64,000 nt of DNA from positions 2,542,001 to 2,606,000 of the forward strand of contig CATNEN010000007.1 of the NCBI GenBank assembly GCA_950097015.1, written 5' to 3'. Made by a program: the position numbers and the translations under genes. The number at the start of each line of letters is the position of its first letter. The first letter of the stretch is position 1. Below the pieces are notes generated by a model. It had not been told where the DNA came from. It ran no database searches and was given only the letters and a program-made list of their open reading frames with translations. This stretch comes from Macrostomum hystrix (lineage: Eukaryota; Platyhelminthes; Macrostomidae). Below, in pieces: positions 54,601 to 64,000 of the stretch.

Positions 54601-57600
54601 GAGGACAGACACACTGGGGACAGACACACTGGGGACAGACACACTGAGGACAGACACACTGAGGACAGACACACTGGGGACAGACACACTGGGGACAGAC
54701 ACACTGAGGACAGACACACTGGGGACAGACACACTGGGGACAGACACACTGGGGACAGACACACTGGGGACAGACACACTGAGGACAGACACACTGAGGA
54801 CAGACACACTGGGGACAGACACACTGAGGACAGACACACTGAGGACAGACACACTGGGGACAGACACACTGGGGACAGACACACTGAGGACAGACACACT
54901 GGGGACAGACACACTGAGGACAGACACACTGGGGACAGACACACTGAGGACAGACACACTGGGGACAGACACACTGGGGACAGACACACTGGGGACAGAC
55001 ACACTGGGGACAGACACACTGAGGACAGACACACTGAGGACAGACACACTGAGGACAGACACACTGGGGACAGACACACTGGGGACAGACACACTGAGGA
55101 CAGACACACTGGGGACAGACACACTGAGGACAGACACACTGGGGACAGACACACTGGGGACAGACACACTGGGGACAGACACACTGGGGACAGACACACT
55201 GGGGACAGACACACTGAGGACAGACACACTGAGGACAGACACACTGGGGACAGACACACTGAGGACAGACACACTGGGGACAGACACACTGGGGACAGAC
55301 ACACTGAGGACAGACACACTGGGGACAGACACACTGGGGACAAAGAATCTAAGGATTGCGCCAAGAGTGTGTTTTGAGCAAACTTTTATGAAATTTTAGA
55401 ACTATCAGAGCTGACGACAAAGTGGAATTTCGACGCGTACTTTTTTATGTAGCGATAATGTTTTGCACCTCAGAGTTGTAACTCAGTCCTAACTCAAATG
55501 TGTCAGAAAAAAATAGAAGAAAGACGAGAGAGAAAAGCGGAGAGGGCGGAGAAGGAGCCACTAAGGCTTTGGAACAATTTCCTGTGCTAGCGGAGCTGTG
55601 CTCAGACCGCCAACAAATGTCTTGTGTCAGTTTCTCTGCTCAAGCCATACAGCAGTCGGTGCTGGGGAAGTAGGTTGCCATAAAGTTGCACAACTGTGAC
55701 CAAAGAGTCAGTGCTATTCAAACTCCAGACTCAAAGAGTCAGCGACAAAAAACTGATTAAAAAAACTTACGCTTAGACGGTGCGGGAGAGATGAGAGCTG
55801 CAGACGGCTGCACCTGAATCCCATAAATCTTGGGGTCGGCAAACTACAGATAGTAGGCCTGATACGGACCTCAATGCACCTATGGCCACGTTCCACATCA
55901 ACCAGACTCAAGCCTTATCTCTCCCTGTCTCATCTCTCCCCTGTCTCATACTTTCCCAGTCTCATCTCTCCCCTGTCTCATACTTTCCCAGTCTCATCTC
56001 TCCCCTGTCTCATACTTTCCCAGTCTCATCTCTCCCCTGTCTCATACTTTCCCAGTCTCATCTCTCCCCTGTCTCATACTTTCCCAGTCTCATCTCTCCC
56101 CTGTCTCATACTTTCCCAGTCTCATCTCTCCCCTGTCTCATACTTTCCCAGTCTCATCTCTCCCCTGTCTCATCTCTCCCCTGTCTCATACTTTCCCAGT
56201 CTCATCTCTCCCTTGTCTTATCTCTCCCCTGTCTTATCTCTCCCTTGTCTTATCTCTCCCGTCTCATCTAATTCCTGTCTCATCGCTCCCCTGTCTCATC
56301 TCTCCCGTGTCTCATCTCACCTCTGTCTCATCTCACCCCTATCTAATCTCTCCCTTGTCTTATCTCTCCCCTGTCTTATCTCTCCCCTGTCTTATCTCTC
56401 CCGTCTCGTCTAATTCCTGTCTCATCGCTCCCCTGTCTCATCTCTCCCGTCTTATCTCTCCCGTCTCATCTCACCTCTTTCACATCGCTCCCGTCTTATC
56501 TCTCCCGTCTCATCTCACCTCTTTCACATCTCTCCTGCCTTATCTCTCCCGCCTCATCTCACCTCTTTCACATCTCTCCCGTCTCATCTCTCCCGTCTCA
56601 TCTCTCCCGTCTCATCTCTCCCGTCTCATCTCTCCCGTCTCATCTCTCCCGTCTCATCTCTCCCGTCTGATCTCTCCCGTCTCATCTCTCTTATGTCTCA
56701 TTAATCACGCCGCTGACGTCTTTCTGTTTTCGGCCCACGAATTAATCCAAGTTTCCGATGTGGCATAAAAGCAATAATCAGAAATTCACTGCCAAACAGT
56801 CTGGTGCCACAAGTCATTAAGCCGCTGTCATAAATTTTTCCTGGAAGCAGGAAATAATGGTTATTTCATATTTTATTCCTATTCGGGTTCCCACGGATTT
56901 CGCCAGTCGGCAAATGGAAAAGTTATGCCTAAGAATGACTGAGCTTTGGCCAAGGCGAGTCCACACAGGTAATAAAACAAGCGCTAAGTACCCCCTTCGT
57001 GTATTCTTGTCTGAACTTTCCCCAGCGGTCCTTTGACTGACCGGGCCACGGTAGGTAATTATACAAGACACGGGCATAAATACTTAGAGCTCACAAGCTT
57101 GACCCAAATGCGGGGGTGTTGGTCATGTTGGGAAAACACGTTTTAGACTTGGGAGACAGGGATAGCGGGATAACACAGGTGGGGATGAATGTTTGATGCG
57201 ATCCTAATGGCGTCCGCCCGCCACTGTGGGAGAATCGGGGTTTTGGGGATTTGTGCCCACAGGTTAATAATTAATGAGCTGAACAGCGCTGCAGATTGGT
57301 AGACAGGCTGCCCAAGAACAGCGAGCTGATCACTGCTGCTCAAATGGCCACCGAAATCCCAAGATACCCAAAGCCGAACTGACGCGGGGAAACATGAAAG
57401 CTAATTTGGCATCTTTGGGGGAGATCTGCTGACTCCCCAGCACAGGGCACCGCACCCATTTGACACCCTAACATGACAGCAACTGACACGCTAACATGAC
57501 AGCAACTGACACGCTAACATGACAGCAACTGACACGCTAACATGACAGCAACTGACACGCTAACATGACAGCAACTGACACGCTAACATGACAGCAACTG

Positions 57601-60600
57601 ACACGCTAACATGACAGCAACTGACACGCTAACATGACAGCAACTGACACGCTAACATGACAGCAACTGACACGCTAACATGACAGCAACTGACACGCTA
57701 ACATGACAGCAACTGACACGCTAACATGACAGCAACTGACACGCTAACATGACAGCAAATGACACGCTAACAAGACAGCAACTGACACGCTAAGATGACA
57801 GCAACTGACACGCTAACATGACAGCAACTGACACGCTAACATGACAGCAACTGACACGCTAACATGACAGCAAATGACACGCTAACATGACAGCAACTGA
57901 CACGCAAACAAGACAGCAACTGACACGCTAACAAGACAGCAACTGACACGCAAACAAGACAGCAACTGACACGCTAACAAGACAGCAACTGACACGCAAA
58001 CAAGACAGGACAGTCTAAAAGTGCAAGAAAAGTTATGGTCACGCGCTAAACACAGTCAGCCACCCATCAGACCGGGGGGGACATGCGCTGCATAGACAGA
58101 AAATTTAGCGAGTAACAAACTGATTGCTGGTTTGGGCCAGCAATGATCCACCAGAAAGTCGCGGGTCTCCGCAAGACACATGGCCGGATGCCGGCCTGAA
58201 AGTCTTCCTGTCGCGCTGTGGCAGCCGCATTGATCGTCTGGGCGTTCTCGCGAAGAAAATGCCTAACCCTCCCTGCCCCTACCCGACCATCTTGCGGATG
58301 AACTGGGGGCTGTGCCTCATGCTCGCATGCTCTCCAATGTCTCCATCAATCTGCGCCGCTGTTTGTCTTCGGAGTCCAGAACTAAAATCTCTTTCCCGTG
58401 CTCAAGGTGAGAGTGCTCAAGCGAAGCACAAAATTCTTCTCCGCGAGTTTGCGAGCTGCTCAGCGAAGTTGGCGCTGTAGCCATGCGACATTGAAATCCG
58501 CGTGAAACCCTTCGCAAATACTCGAGTCGCGCAGCTGCATCGTCTGTTCGTTACCATCCGTGTGTCAACACTGCTCACAAGCTGAGCCTTCCCATTGCCA
58601 GGGCTAGCTCAATTTGCCAGTTTGAGTTCCCCCTATAACCTACTCAACAACTCCGCAGGGCCCCTTCGTATTGACTTTGCGGTCGTCCAGACACTTTTGC
58701 ACAATTGCTGCTTTCCAAGAAACAGGCCGAGATTAGAGACTCGTGAAAATGATTGGCATATTTGATTTGGGAGTTTGATTAGTTACTGACAAATAGAGGC
58801 TTTGTCAAAGCCTAATTAGGCACTCAATTTATAAAGCTAACTGTTCTTGGGAAATTCACGGCCTAATTTTGCGAGGCCAATCGTGTTCAGGCTCTGCTTG
58901 GATACCAAGCGACAGTTGACACACCAAAATCTAATAACAGGTGACACCCCACACTCTAATAACAGGTTACACCCCACACTCTAATAACAGGTGACACCCC
59001 ACACTCTAATAACAGGTTACACCCCACACTCTAATAACAGGTGACACCCCACACTCTAATAACAGGTGACACCCCACAGTCTAATAACAGGTGACACCGC
59101 ACACTCTAATAACAGGTTACACCCCACACTCTAATAACAGGTGACACCCCACACTCTAATAACAGGTGACACCCCACACTCTAATAACAGGTGACACCCC
59201 ACACTCTAATAACAGGTGACACCCCACACTCTAATAACAGGTGACACCCCACAGTCTAATAACAGGTGACACCCCACACTCTAATAACAGGTGACACCCC
59301 ACACTCTAATAACAGGTGACACCCCACAGTCTAATAACAGGTGACACCTCACACTCTAATAACAAGTGACACCCCACACTCTAATAACAGGTGACACCCC
59401 ACACTCTAATAACAGGTGACACCCCACACTCTAATAACAGGTTACACCCCACACTCTAATAACAGGTGACACCCCACACTCTAATAACAGGTGACACCCC
59501 ACAGTCTAATAACAGGTGACACCGCACACTCTAATAACAGGTTACACCCCACACTCTAATAACAGGTGACACCCCACACTATAATAACAGGTGACACCCC
59601 ACACTCTAATAACAGGTGACACCGCACAGTCTAATAACAGGTGACACCCCACACTCTAATAACAGGTGACACCCCACACTCTAATAACAGGTTACACCCC
59701 ACACTCTAATAACAGGTTACACCCCACACTCTAATAACAGGTGACACCCCACACTCTAATAACAGGTGACACCCCACACTCTAATAACAGGTGACACCCC
59801 ACACTCTAATAACAGGTGACACCCCACAGTCTAATAACAGGTGACACCCCACAGTCTAATAACAGGTTACACCCCACACTCTAATAACAGGTGACACCCC
59901 ACACTCTAATAACAGGTTACACCCCACACTCTAATAACAGGTGACACCCCACACTCTAATAACAGGTGACACCCCACAGTCTAATAACAGGTGACACCGC
60001 ACACTCTAATAACAGGTGACACCCCACACTCTAATAACAGGTGACACCCCACACTCTAATAACAGGTGACACCCCACACTCTAATAACAGGTGACACCCC
60101 ACACTCTAATAACAGGTGACACCCCACACTCTAATAACAGGTGACACCCCACAGTCTAATAACAGGTGACACCCCACACTCTAATAACAGGTTACACCCC
60201 ACACTCTAATAACAGGTGACACCCCACACTCTAATAACAGGTGACACCCCACACTCTAATAACAGGTGACACCCCACACTCTAATAACAGGTGACACCCC
60301 ACAGTCTAATAACAGGTGACACCCCACACTCTAATAACAGGTGACACCCCACAGTCTAATAACAGGTGACACCCCACACTCTAATAACAGGTGACACCCC
60401 ACACTCTAATAACAGGTTACACCCCACACTCTAATAACAGGTGACACCCCACACTCTAATAACAGGTTACACCCCACAGTCTAATAACAGGTGACACCGC
60501 ACACTCTAATAACAGGTTACACCCCACACTCTAATAACAGGTGACACCGCACACTCTAATAACAGGTTACACCCCACACTCTTATAACAGGTGACACCCC

Positions 60601-62930
60601 ACAGTCTAATAACAGGTGACACCCCACACTCTTATAACAGGTGACACCCCACAGTCTAATAACAGGTGACACCCCACACTCTAATAACAGGTTACACCCC
60701 ACACTCTAATAACAGGTGACACCCCACACTCTAATAACAGGTTACACCCCACACTCTAATAACAGGTGACACCCCACACTCTAATAACAGGTGACACCCC
60801 ACACTCTAATAACAGGTGACACCCCACACTCTAATAACAGGTGACACCCCACACTATAATAACAGGTGACACCCCACACTCTAATAACAGGTTACACCCC
60901 ACACTCTAATAACAGGTGACACCCCACACTCTAATAACAGGTTACACCCCACACTCTAATAACAGGTGACACCCCACACTCTAATAACAGGTGACACCCC
61001 ACACTCTAATAACAGGTGACACCCCACACTCTAATAACAGGTGACACCCCACACTCTAATAACAGGTGACACCCCACAGTCTAATAACAGGTTACACCCC
61101 ACACTCTAATAACAGGTGACACCCCACACTCTAATAACAGGTGACACCCCACACTCTAATAACAGGTGACACCCCACACTCTAATAACAGGTAACACCCC
61201 ACACTCTAATAACAGGTGACACCCCACACTCTAATAACAGGTGACACCCCACACTCTAATAACAGGTGACACCGCACACTCTAATAACAGGTGACACCCC
61301 ACACTCTAATAACAGGTGACACCCCACACTCTAATAACAGGTGACACCGCACACTCTCAATAATGATCTCAATAATATTAAAGGCACGTAATAAATTTAC
61401 TATTATAAGCTTAGAAACAGGCAAATAATATACTATTGAGCATCTGTACTAAAATTAGCCTTGGAATCTCTCAACAGTCTGAAAACTGGGATAATTTTCC
61501 TTCAGCGGGTTCCACGCAGAGACTAGGAGCAAATTTTGTACGCGATGCTGATGCAGAACCTTCTGCCGCGGGTACAACTTCTGATCCCATTTAGGGACAG
61601 ACACTGGCAGAGCTGGCTAGAACAGATAGCGCAAGAGTTCTTGGGAGCCTAGAATGCCTATTCTCACTATATAAAGCTTTCTGTGGAAATGCAAGCAGGC
61701 TTGTCTGAGTTTTGTTAACTGCTTGGCCATTTGCCTCTGCCGTCACTCAATGTTCCACTGGTCACATTGTATCCCACTATCTAAAAGGATTCATCGATCT
61801 AATCTTTCTTACCTCCATTTCCAATCTTTCTCTCCTCTCTCCCCAATATTTCTTACCTCTCTCCCCAATCTTTTTCACCTCTCTCTCCAATCTTTCTTAC
61901 CTCTCTCTCCAATCTTTCTTACCTCTCTCACCAATCTTTCTTACCTCTCTCACCAATCTTCTTACCTCTCTCTCTCCAATCTTTCTTACCTCTCTCTCCA
62001 ATCTTTCTTACCTCTCTCACCAATCTTTCTTACCTCTCTCACCAATATTTCTCACCTCTCTCTCCAATCTTTCTTACCTCTCTCACCAATCTTTCTTACC
62101 TCTCTCACCAATCTTTCTCACCTCTCTCTCCAATCTTTCTCACCTCTCTCCCCAATCTTTCTTACCTCTCTCACCAATCTTTCTTACCTCTCTCACCAAT
62201 CTTTCTCACCTCTCTCTCCAATCTTTCTCACCTCTCTCCCCAATCTTTCTTACCTCTCTCTCCAATCTTTCTCACCTCTCTCCCCAATCTTTCTCACCTC
62301 TCTCCCCAATCTTTCTCACCTATCTCGCCAATCTTTCTCACCTCTCTCCCCAATTTTTCTCACCTATCTCGCCATCTTTCTCACCTCTCTCCAATCTTTC
62401 TCACCTCTCTCTCCAATCTTTTTCACCTCTCTCCAATCTTTCTTACCTCTCTCTCCAATCTTTCTCACCTCTCTCCAATCTTTCTCACCTCTCTCTCCAA
62501 TCTTTTTCACCTCTCTCCAATCTTTCTTACCTCTCTCTCCAATCTTTCTCACCTCTCTCCAATCTTTCTCACCTCTCTCTCCAATCTTTTTCACCTATCT
62601 CTCCAATCTTTCTTACCTCTCTCTCCAATCTTTCTCACCTCTCTCCCCAATCTTTCTCACCTATCTCGCCAATCTTTCTCACCTCTCTCCCCAATTTTTC
62701 TCACCTATCTCGCCATCTTTCCCACCTCTCTCAAAAGCCCATCAGTGCAAACGGTGAGTGGGACTCACCCGTAGTTGTCAGACCGCTGTTTCCAGCAGAT
62801 TCTGGGTCTCCGCCCAGGCGCAGCAGCAGGCAGTTGCCAACTAGCAGGAGCAGTGCAGCCAGGCCGATCAGCGAGCTCTGAAATGCGAGTACCTCACCCT
62901 GATATTTACTGTTCGCTTCTTCACTGCCAT
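42671..62930 (-). CDS. POMGNT1: Protein O-mannose beta-1,2-N-acetylglucosaminyltransferase-like (GT13)
   Basis: Exons (minus): 62930-62898, 62877-62769, 51159-51002, 50207-50154, 50045-49947, 47956-47809, 47621-47541, 47420-47290, 47142-47072, 46962-46770, 46302-46171, 45294-45172, 44538-44378, 44019-43887, 43612-43496, 43416-43349, 42752-42671. Phases agree throughout; about 630 residues (human POMGNT1 about 660). Type II layout: basic tail MAVKKRTVNIR, then anchor SSLIGLAALLLLVGNCLLL. An ILEI/PANDER-type stem domain follows (VIVDAWSGTDFTALAIDGVL ... KGLHLFIVNQAT ... VTPGRVIILTSV). Next are the RRRQFC...CDCG cysteine block, NRPQYLFR, the catalytic FAILIEDDVDPSPDLIDFF with the metal-binding acidic triplet at about 368-370, and LFCIGAWNDQ. 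It should add GlcNAc to O-mannose on dystroglycan-like proteins in the Golgi. Least certain: exon 1 and its 20-nt intron. Confidence 0.88.
42880..43205 (-). mobile_element. tRNA-derived SINE, near full length
   Basis: Minus orientation: head TTGCAGAGCGGTCAAACGCG, box B GAGCTCTATTCCGTGG, body partly altered (the GCGCAGCC block is lost), end CTCGCAGGCTGCGGATCTAG and an ATT-rich tail at 42880-42900. A small palindrome TTATCTTAAAGATAA sits at 43041-43055. Confidence 0.75.
43225..43300 (-). mobile_element. Second-type SINE head fragment
   Basis: Minus strand: CCCTAGTGGTTGGAACTCCA and GTCGGGAGTTCGAATCTCAG, the same head type as 40925-41110. Confidence 0.5.
43640..43862. repeat. 19-bp minisatellite, POMGNT1-like intron
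   Basis: About 12 almost identical units of CTAACTGTGAGCACCATGT; ends about 25 nt from the donor at 43886. Confidence 0.97.
44085..44340. repeat. 24-bp minisatellite, POMGNT1-like intron
   Basis: Units with core CATGAATAATAGACTCAAAT plus CGGT or TGGT; CGGT and TGGT versions alternate, implying a 48-bp higher-order unit. Starts about 40 nt after the donor at 44377. Confidence 0.95.
44590..45030. repeat. Purine-rich minisatellite, POMGNT1-like intron
   Basis: GAGAAATGGAGGGG units passing into GAATTGGAGGGG and GAATTTGAGGGGG units. One strand is nearly all purine for over 400 bp. Confidence 0.9.
45365..46165. repeat. 22-bp minisatellite starting at a GC splice donor
   Basis: Units with core CTCACTGGATCTCATGGG followed by ATAT or CAAT; blocks with GGGCTTCGTGG or GGTTTCGTGG mark a higher-order pattern of about 110 bp. 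On the transcribed strand each CAAT unit reads CCAGTGAGATTGC, like the true donor context CAG|GCAAGTGAGATTGC at 46170. Confidence 0.95.
46600..46735 (-). mobile_element. SINE 3' fragment
   Basis: Plus strand: ACTAGACCCGCAGCCAGCGA, TTCTGCCCATTCCGCTGAT, CCTGAGCAAACACGCACACA, the reverse complement of the family's 3' half; ATT-rich tail at 46600. Confidence 0.7.
48010..48200. repeat. 46-bp minisatellite, POMGNT1-like intron
   Basis: Four units with core GTGACTCATGATCCGATCAA and AAGCCTCGGCGAGTGTACAT. The rest of the intron (48200-49545) holds no gene or array that I can support. Confidence 0.9.
49550..49912. repeat. 14-bp minisatellite, POMGNT1-like intron
   Basis: GGTTTGACAGGGTG and GGTTTGTCAGGGTT units, ending about 35 nt from the donor at 49946. 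Confidence 0.95.
50265..50992. repeat. 35-bp minisatellite, POMGNT1-like intron
   Basis: About 20 highly uniform units with core TGACTCTCCGCCCACTGAAC then TGTCAGGGAGTCAGC. Reaches to within about 10 nt of the donor at 51001. TCAGCTGA makes a palindrome in each unit. Confidence 0.97.
51600..52115. repeat. 14-bp purine minisatellite, large POMGNT1-like intron
   Basis: GAGTGAGAATAGGG and GAGAGAGAATAGGG units passing into GAGAGAGGA repeats; purine-only strand over much of 500 bp. Confidence 0.95.
52438..53312. repeat. 10-bp minisatellite, large POMGNT1-like intron
   Basis: TCTCCCTGCA units with TCTCCACTCA, TCTTCACTCA and TCTCCAAGCA variants; opens all frames on one strand, giving false ORFs up to about 300 codons. 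Confidence 0.95.
53670..54290. repeat. 54-bp minisatellite (tier 1 of a two-tier array)
   Basis: About 11 units of 54 bp: GACACTCTGCTGTGCATTTC, GAATCTGTGAGTGAGGATGA, ACAACTGGGGACA. Variants (TTTC versus TTGC, GACA versus GCCA) are grouped along the array. Confidence 0.97.
54280..55350. repeat. 15-bp minisatellite (tier 2)
   Basis: About 70 units of GACACACTGGGGACA or GACACACTGAGGACA. The 15-mer equals the end-to-start junction of the neighbouring 54-bp unit (CTGGGGACAGACACTCTG) with the middle removed. The G/A variant order forms a binary pattern with repeated blocks. Confidence 0.97.
55915..56705. repeat. 32-bp then 14-bp pyrimidine minisatellite
   Basis: Units CTCATCTCTCCCCTGTCTCA plus TACTTTCCCAGT, shrinking towards the right to CTCATCTCTCCCGT. 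One strand is pyrimidine-rich. In the large POMGNT1-like intron. Confidence 0.95.
57460..58015. repeat. 23-bp minisatellite
   Basis: About 24 units, core ACATGACAGCAACTGACACG then CTA; right-hand units carry ACAAGACAG and CGCAAACAAG changes, so the array diverges toward that side. Confidence 0.97.
58130..58520 (-). mobile_element. Possible decayed retroelement fragment
   Basis: Higher-GC island inside the large intron. The minus strand reads LEHSHLEHGKEILVLDSEDK then RRRLMETLES before a stop, loosely like the end of a GIY-YIG endonuclease (EH ... IL..E....R...E). Very weak; it could be unrelated decayed sequence. Confidence 0.2.
58925..61357. repeat. 25-bp minisatellite, about 97 copies
   Basis: The largest array: units CTAATAACAGGTGACACCCC plus ACACT. 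Only a few sites vary (GTGACA/GTTACA, CACT/CAGT, CCCCAC/CCGCAC, CTAATA/CTTATA or ATAATA), and variant combinations recur in blocks, e.g. GTTACA alternating with GTGACA at 58960-59130 and 60690-60960. In the large POMGNT1-like intron. Confidence 0.98.
61800..62745. repeat. 21-bp pyrimidine minisatellite next to a donor
   Basis: Units CTCTCTCCAATCTTTCTCAC plus CT, with a shorter 19-bp form at 62380-62600. On the transcribed minus strand each unit gives GAGAGGTGAGAAAGATTGG, containing a consensus-like 5' splice site AG|GTGAGA. The array starts about 30 nt after the real donor at 62768. Confidence 0.96.
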
Positions 62931-63104
62931 TTTGCGAACATTTTTACCACTTGTTGGGCCTTTTACACTCTAAAAACTGTCTCCCGATGTACTCATAATG
63001 AACGCTTGTTTGCATGCCTTCTGTGCCCACCATGTTAAACATTATTTCCAATCACAATACCCACAAGTACAACTACTATCACATTTCTCACCATTGTTCC
63101 CTCT

Positions 63105-64000
63105 CCTCGTGAATGTCCCATTCTCCCCTGACTCTACCATTATCCCATTCTCCCGTACTGACTCTCCCATTCTCCCCTGACTCTCCCATTATCCCGTTCT
63201 CCCGTACTGACTCTCCCATTCTCCCCTGACTCTCCCATTATCCCATTCTCCCGTACTGACTCTCCCATTCTCCCCTAACTCTCCCATTCCCCCCTGATTC
63301 TCCCATTCTCCCCTGACTCTACCATTATCCCATTCTCCCGTACTGACTCTCCCATTCTCCCCTAACTCTCCCATTCCCCCCTGATTCTCCCATTCTCCCC
63401 TGACTCTACCATTATCCGATTCTCGCGTACTGACTCTCCCATTCTCCCCTGACTCTACCATTATCTCCTGACTCTCCCATTCTCCCCTGACTCTCCCATT
63501 ATCCCCTGACTCTCCCATTCTCCCCTGACTCTCCCATTATCCCCTGACTCTCCCATTCTCCCCTGTCTCTCCCATTCTCCCCTGACTCTACCATTATCCG
63601 ATTCTCGCGTACTGACTCTCCCATTCTCCCCTGACTCTCCCATTCTCCCCTGACTCTACCATTATCCTATTCTCGCGTACTGACTCTCCCATTCTCCCCT
63701 GACTCTACCATTATCTCCTGACTCTCCCATTCTCCCCTGACTCTCCCATTCTCCCTGACTCTCCCATTCTCCCCTGACTCTCCCATTCTCCCCCAGTCTC
63801 ACCCTGACTCTCTCATTCTCCTTTAATGACTCTCCCAGTCTCCCCCAGTCTCACCCTGACTCTCCCATTCTCCCCTAACTCTCCCATTATCCCCTAACTC
63901 TCCCATTCTCCCCTAACTCTCCCATTCTCCCCTGACTCTCCCATTCTCGCCCCTGACTCCCCCTGAATCCCCCATTGTCCCGTAACTATTCCCATTTCCC
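63105..64000. repeat. 19-bp minisatellite at the right edge
   Basis: Units ACTCTCCCATTCTCCCCTG with ATTATCCCATTCTCCCGTACTG insertions in larger repeated blocks; runs off the right edge. Upstream of the POMGNT1-like start codon, so it could lie in a 5' UTR intron or be intergenic. Confidence 0.95.

Noticed and set aside
53617-55399. ORFs of more than 500 codons on both strands
   Set aside because: They are products of 54-bp and 15-bp repeat units, both divisible by three. There is no non-repetitive coding part, and the array lies in an intron of the POMGNT1-like gene.

Overview
This is animal (metazoan) nuclear DNA. It carries multi-exon genes with GT-AG introns for an SLC6 transporter, a CAT-type SLC7 transporter, a Golgi GT13 glycosyltransferase of the POMGNT1 type, a C-type lectin and a cluster of secreted two-domain proteins. 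There are also tRNA-derived SINEs, a LINE fragment and about thirty separate minisatellite arrays. The exons are GC-rich and use the standard code. A repeat-dense invertebrate genome with cellular RNA-dependent RNA polymerase fits; a free-living flatworm such as Macrostomum is my guess, not something the sequence proves.

Layout: (1) 1-3.6 kb, minus strand: 5' half of an SLC6 transporter that runs off the left edge, with arrays in its introns. (2) 4.0-6.6 kb: a 21-bp minisatellite, then a frameshifted C-type lectin pseudogene. (3) 6.6-25.8 kb, minus strand: the main find. Eighteen exons, all phase-consistent, encode about 2,810 residues: a Cys-pair domain, a Dicer/RIG-I-type DExH helicase, a cellular RNA-dependent RNA polymerase, a polymerase-beta-like nucleotidyltransferase and a novel C-terminal region. 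A complete C-type lectin gene lies inside its last intron. (4) 27.9-36.0 kb, minus strand: three tandem paralogues of a small secreted protein family, with a LINE remnant between the first two. (5) 37.3-41.4 kb, plus strand: a complete five-exon cationic amino acid transporter. (6) 42.7-62.9 kb, minus strand: a POMGNT1-like gene of about 630 residues. An 11.6-kb intron packed with minisatellites and a possible 20-nt intron lie near its 5' end. (7) 63.1-64 kb: another array.

The helicase-RdRP-nucleotidyltransferase gene joins in one polypeptide the activities that work as separate subunits in RNA-silencing amplification: Rdp1, Hrr1 and Cid12 in fission yeast RDRC; EGO-1/RRF-1, DRH-3 and RDE-3 in C. 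elegans. The helicase core motifs, the DLDGD polymerase motif and three nucleotidyltransferase aspartates are all present, so it should be active in each part. The RdRP C-terminus and the nucleotidyltransferase lie in the same 1.8-kb exon, so that fusion does not depend on splice prediction.

A second window-wide pattern: most introns carry their own private minisatellite, and it usually starts within a few tens of bases of the 5' splice site.
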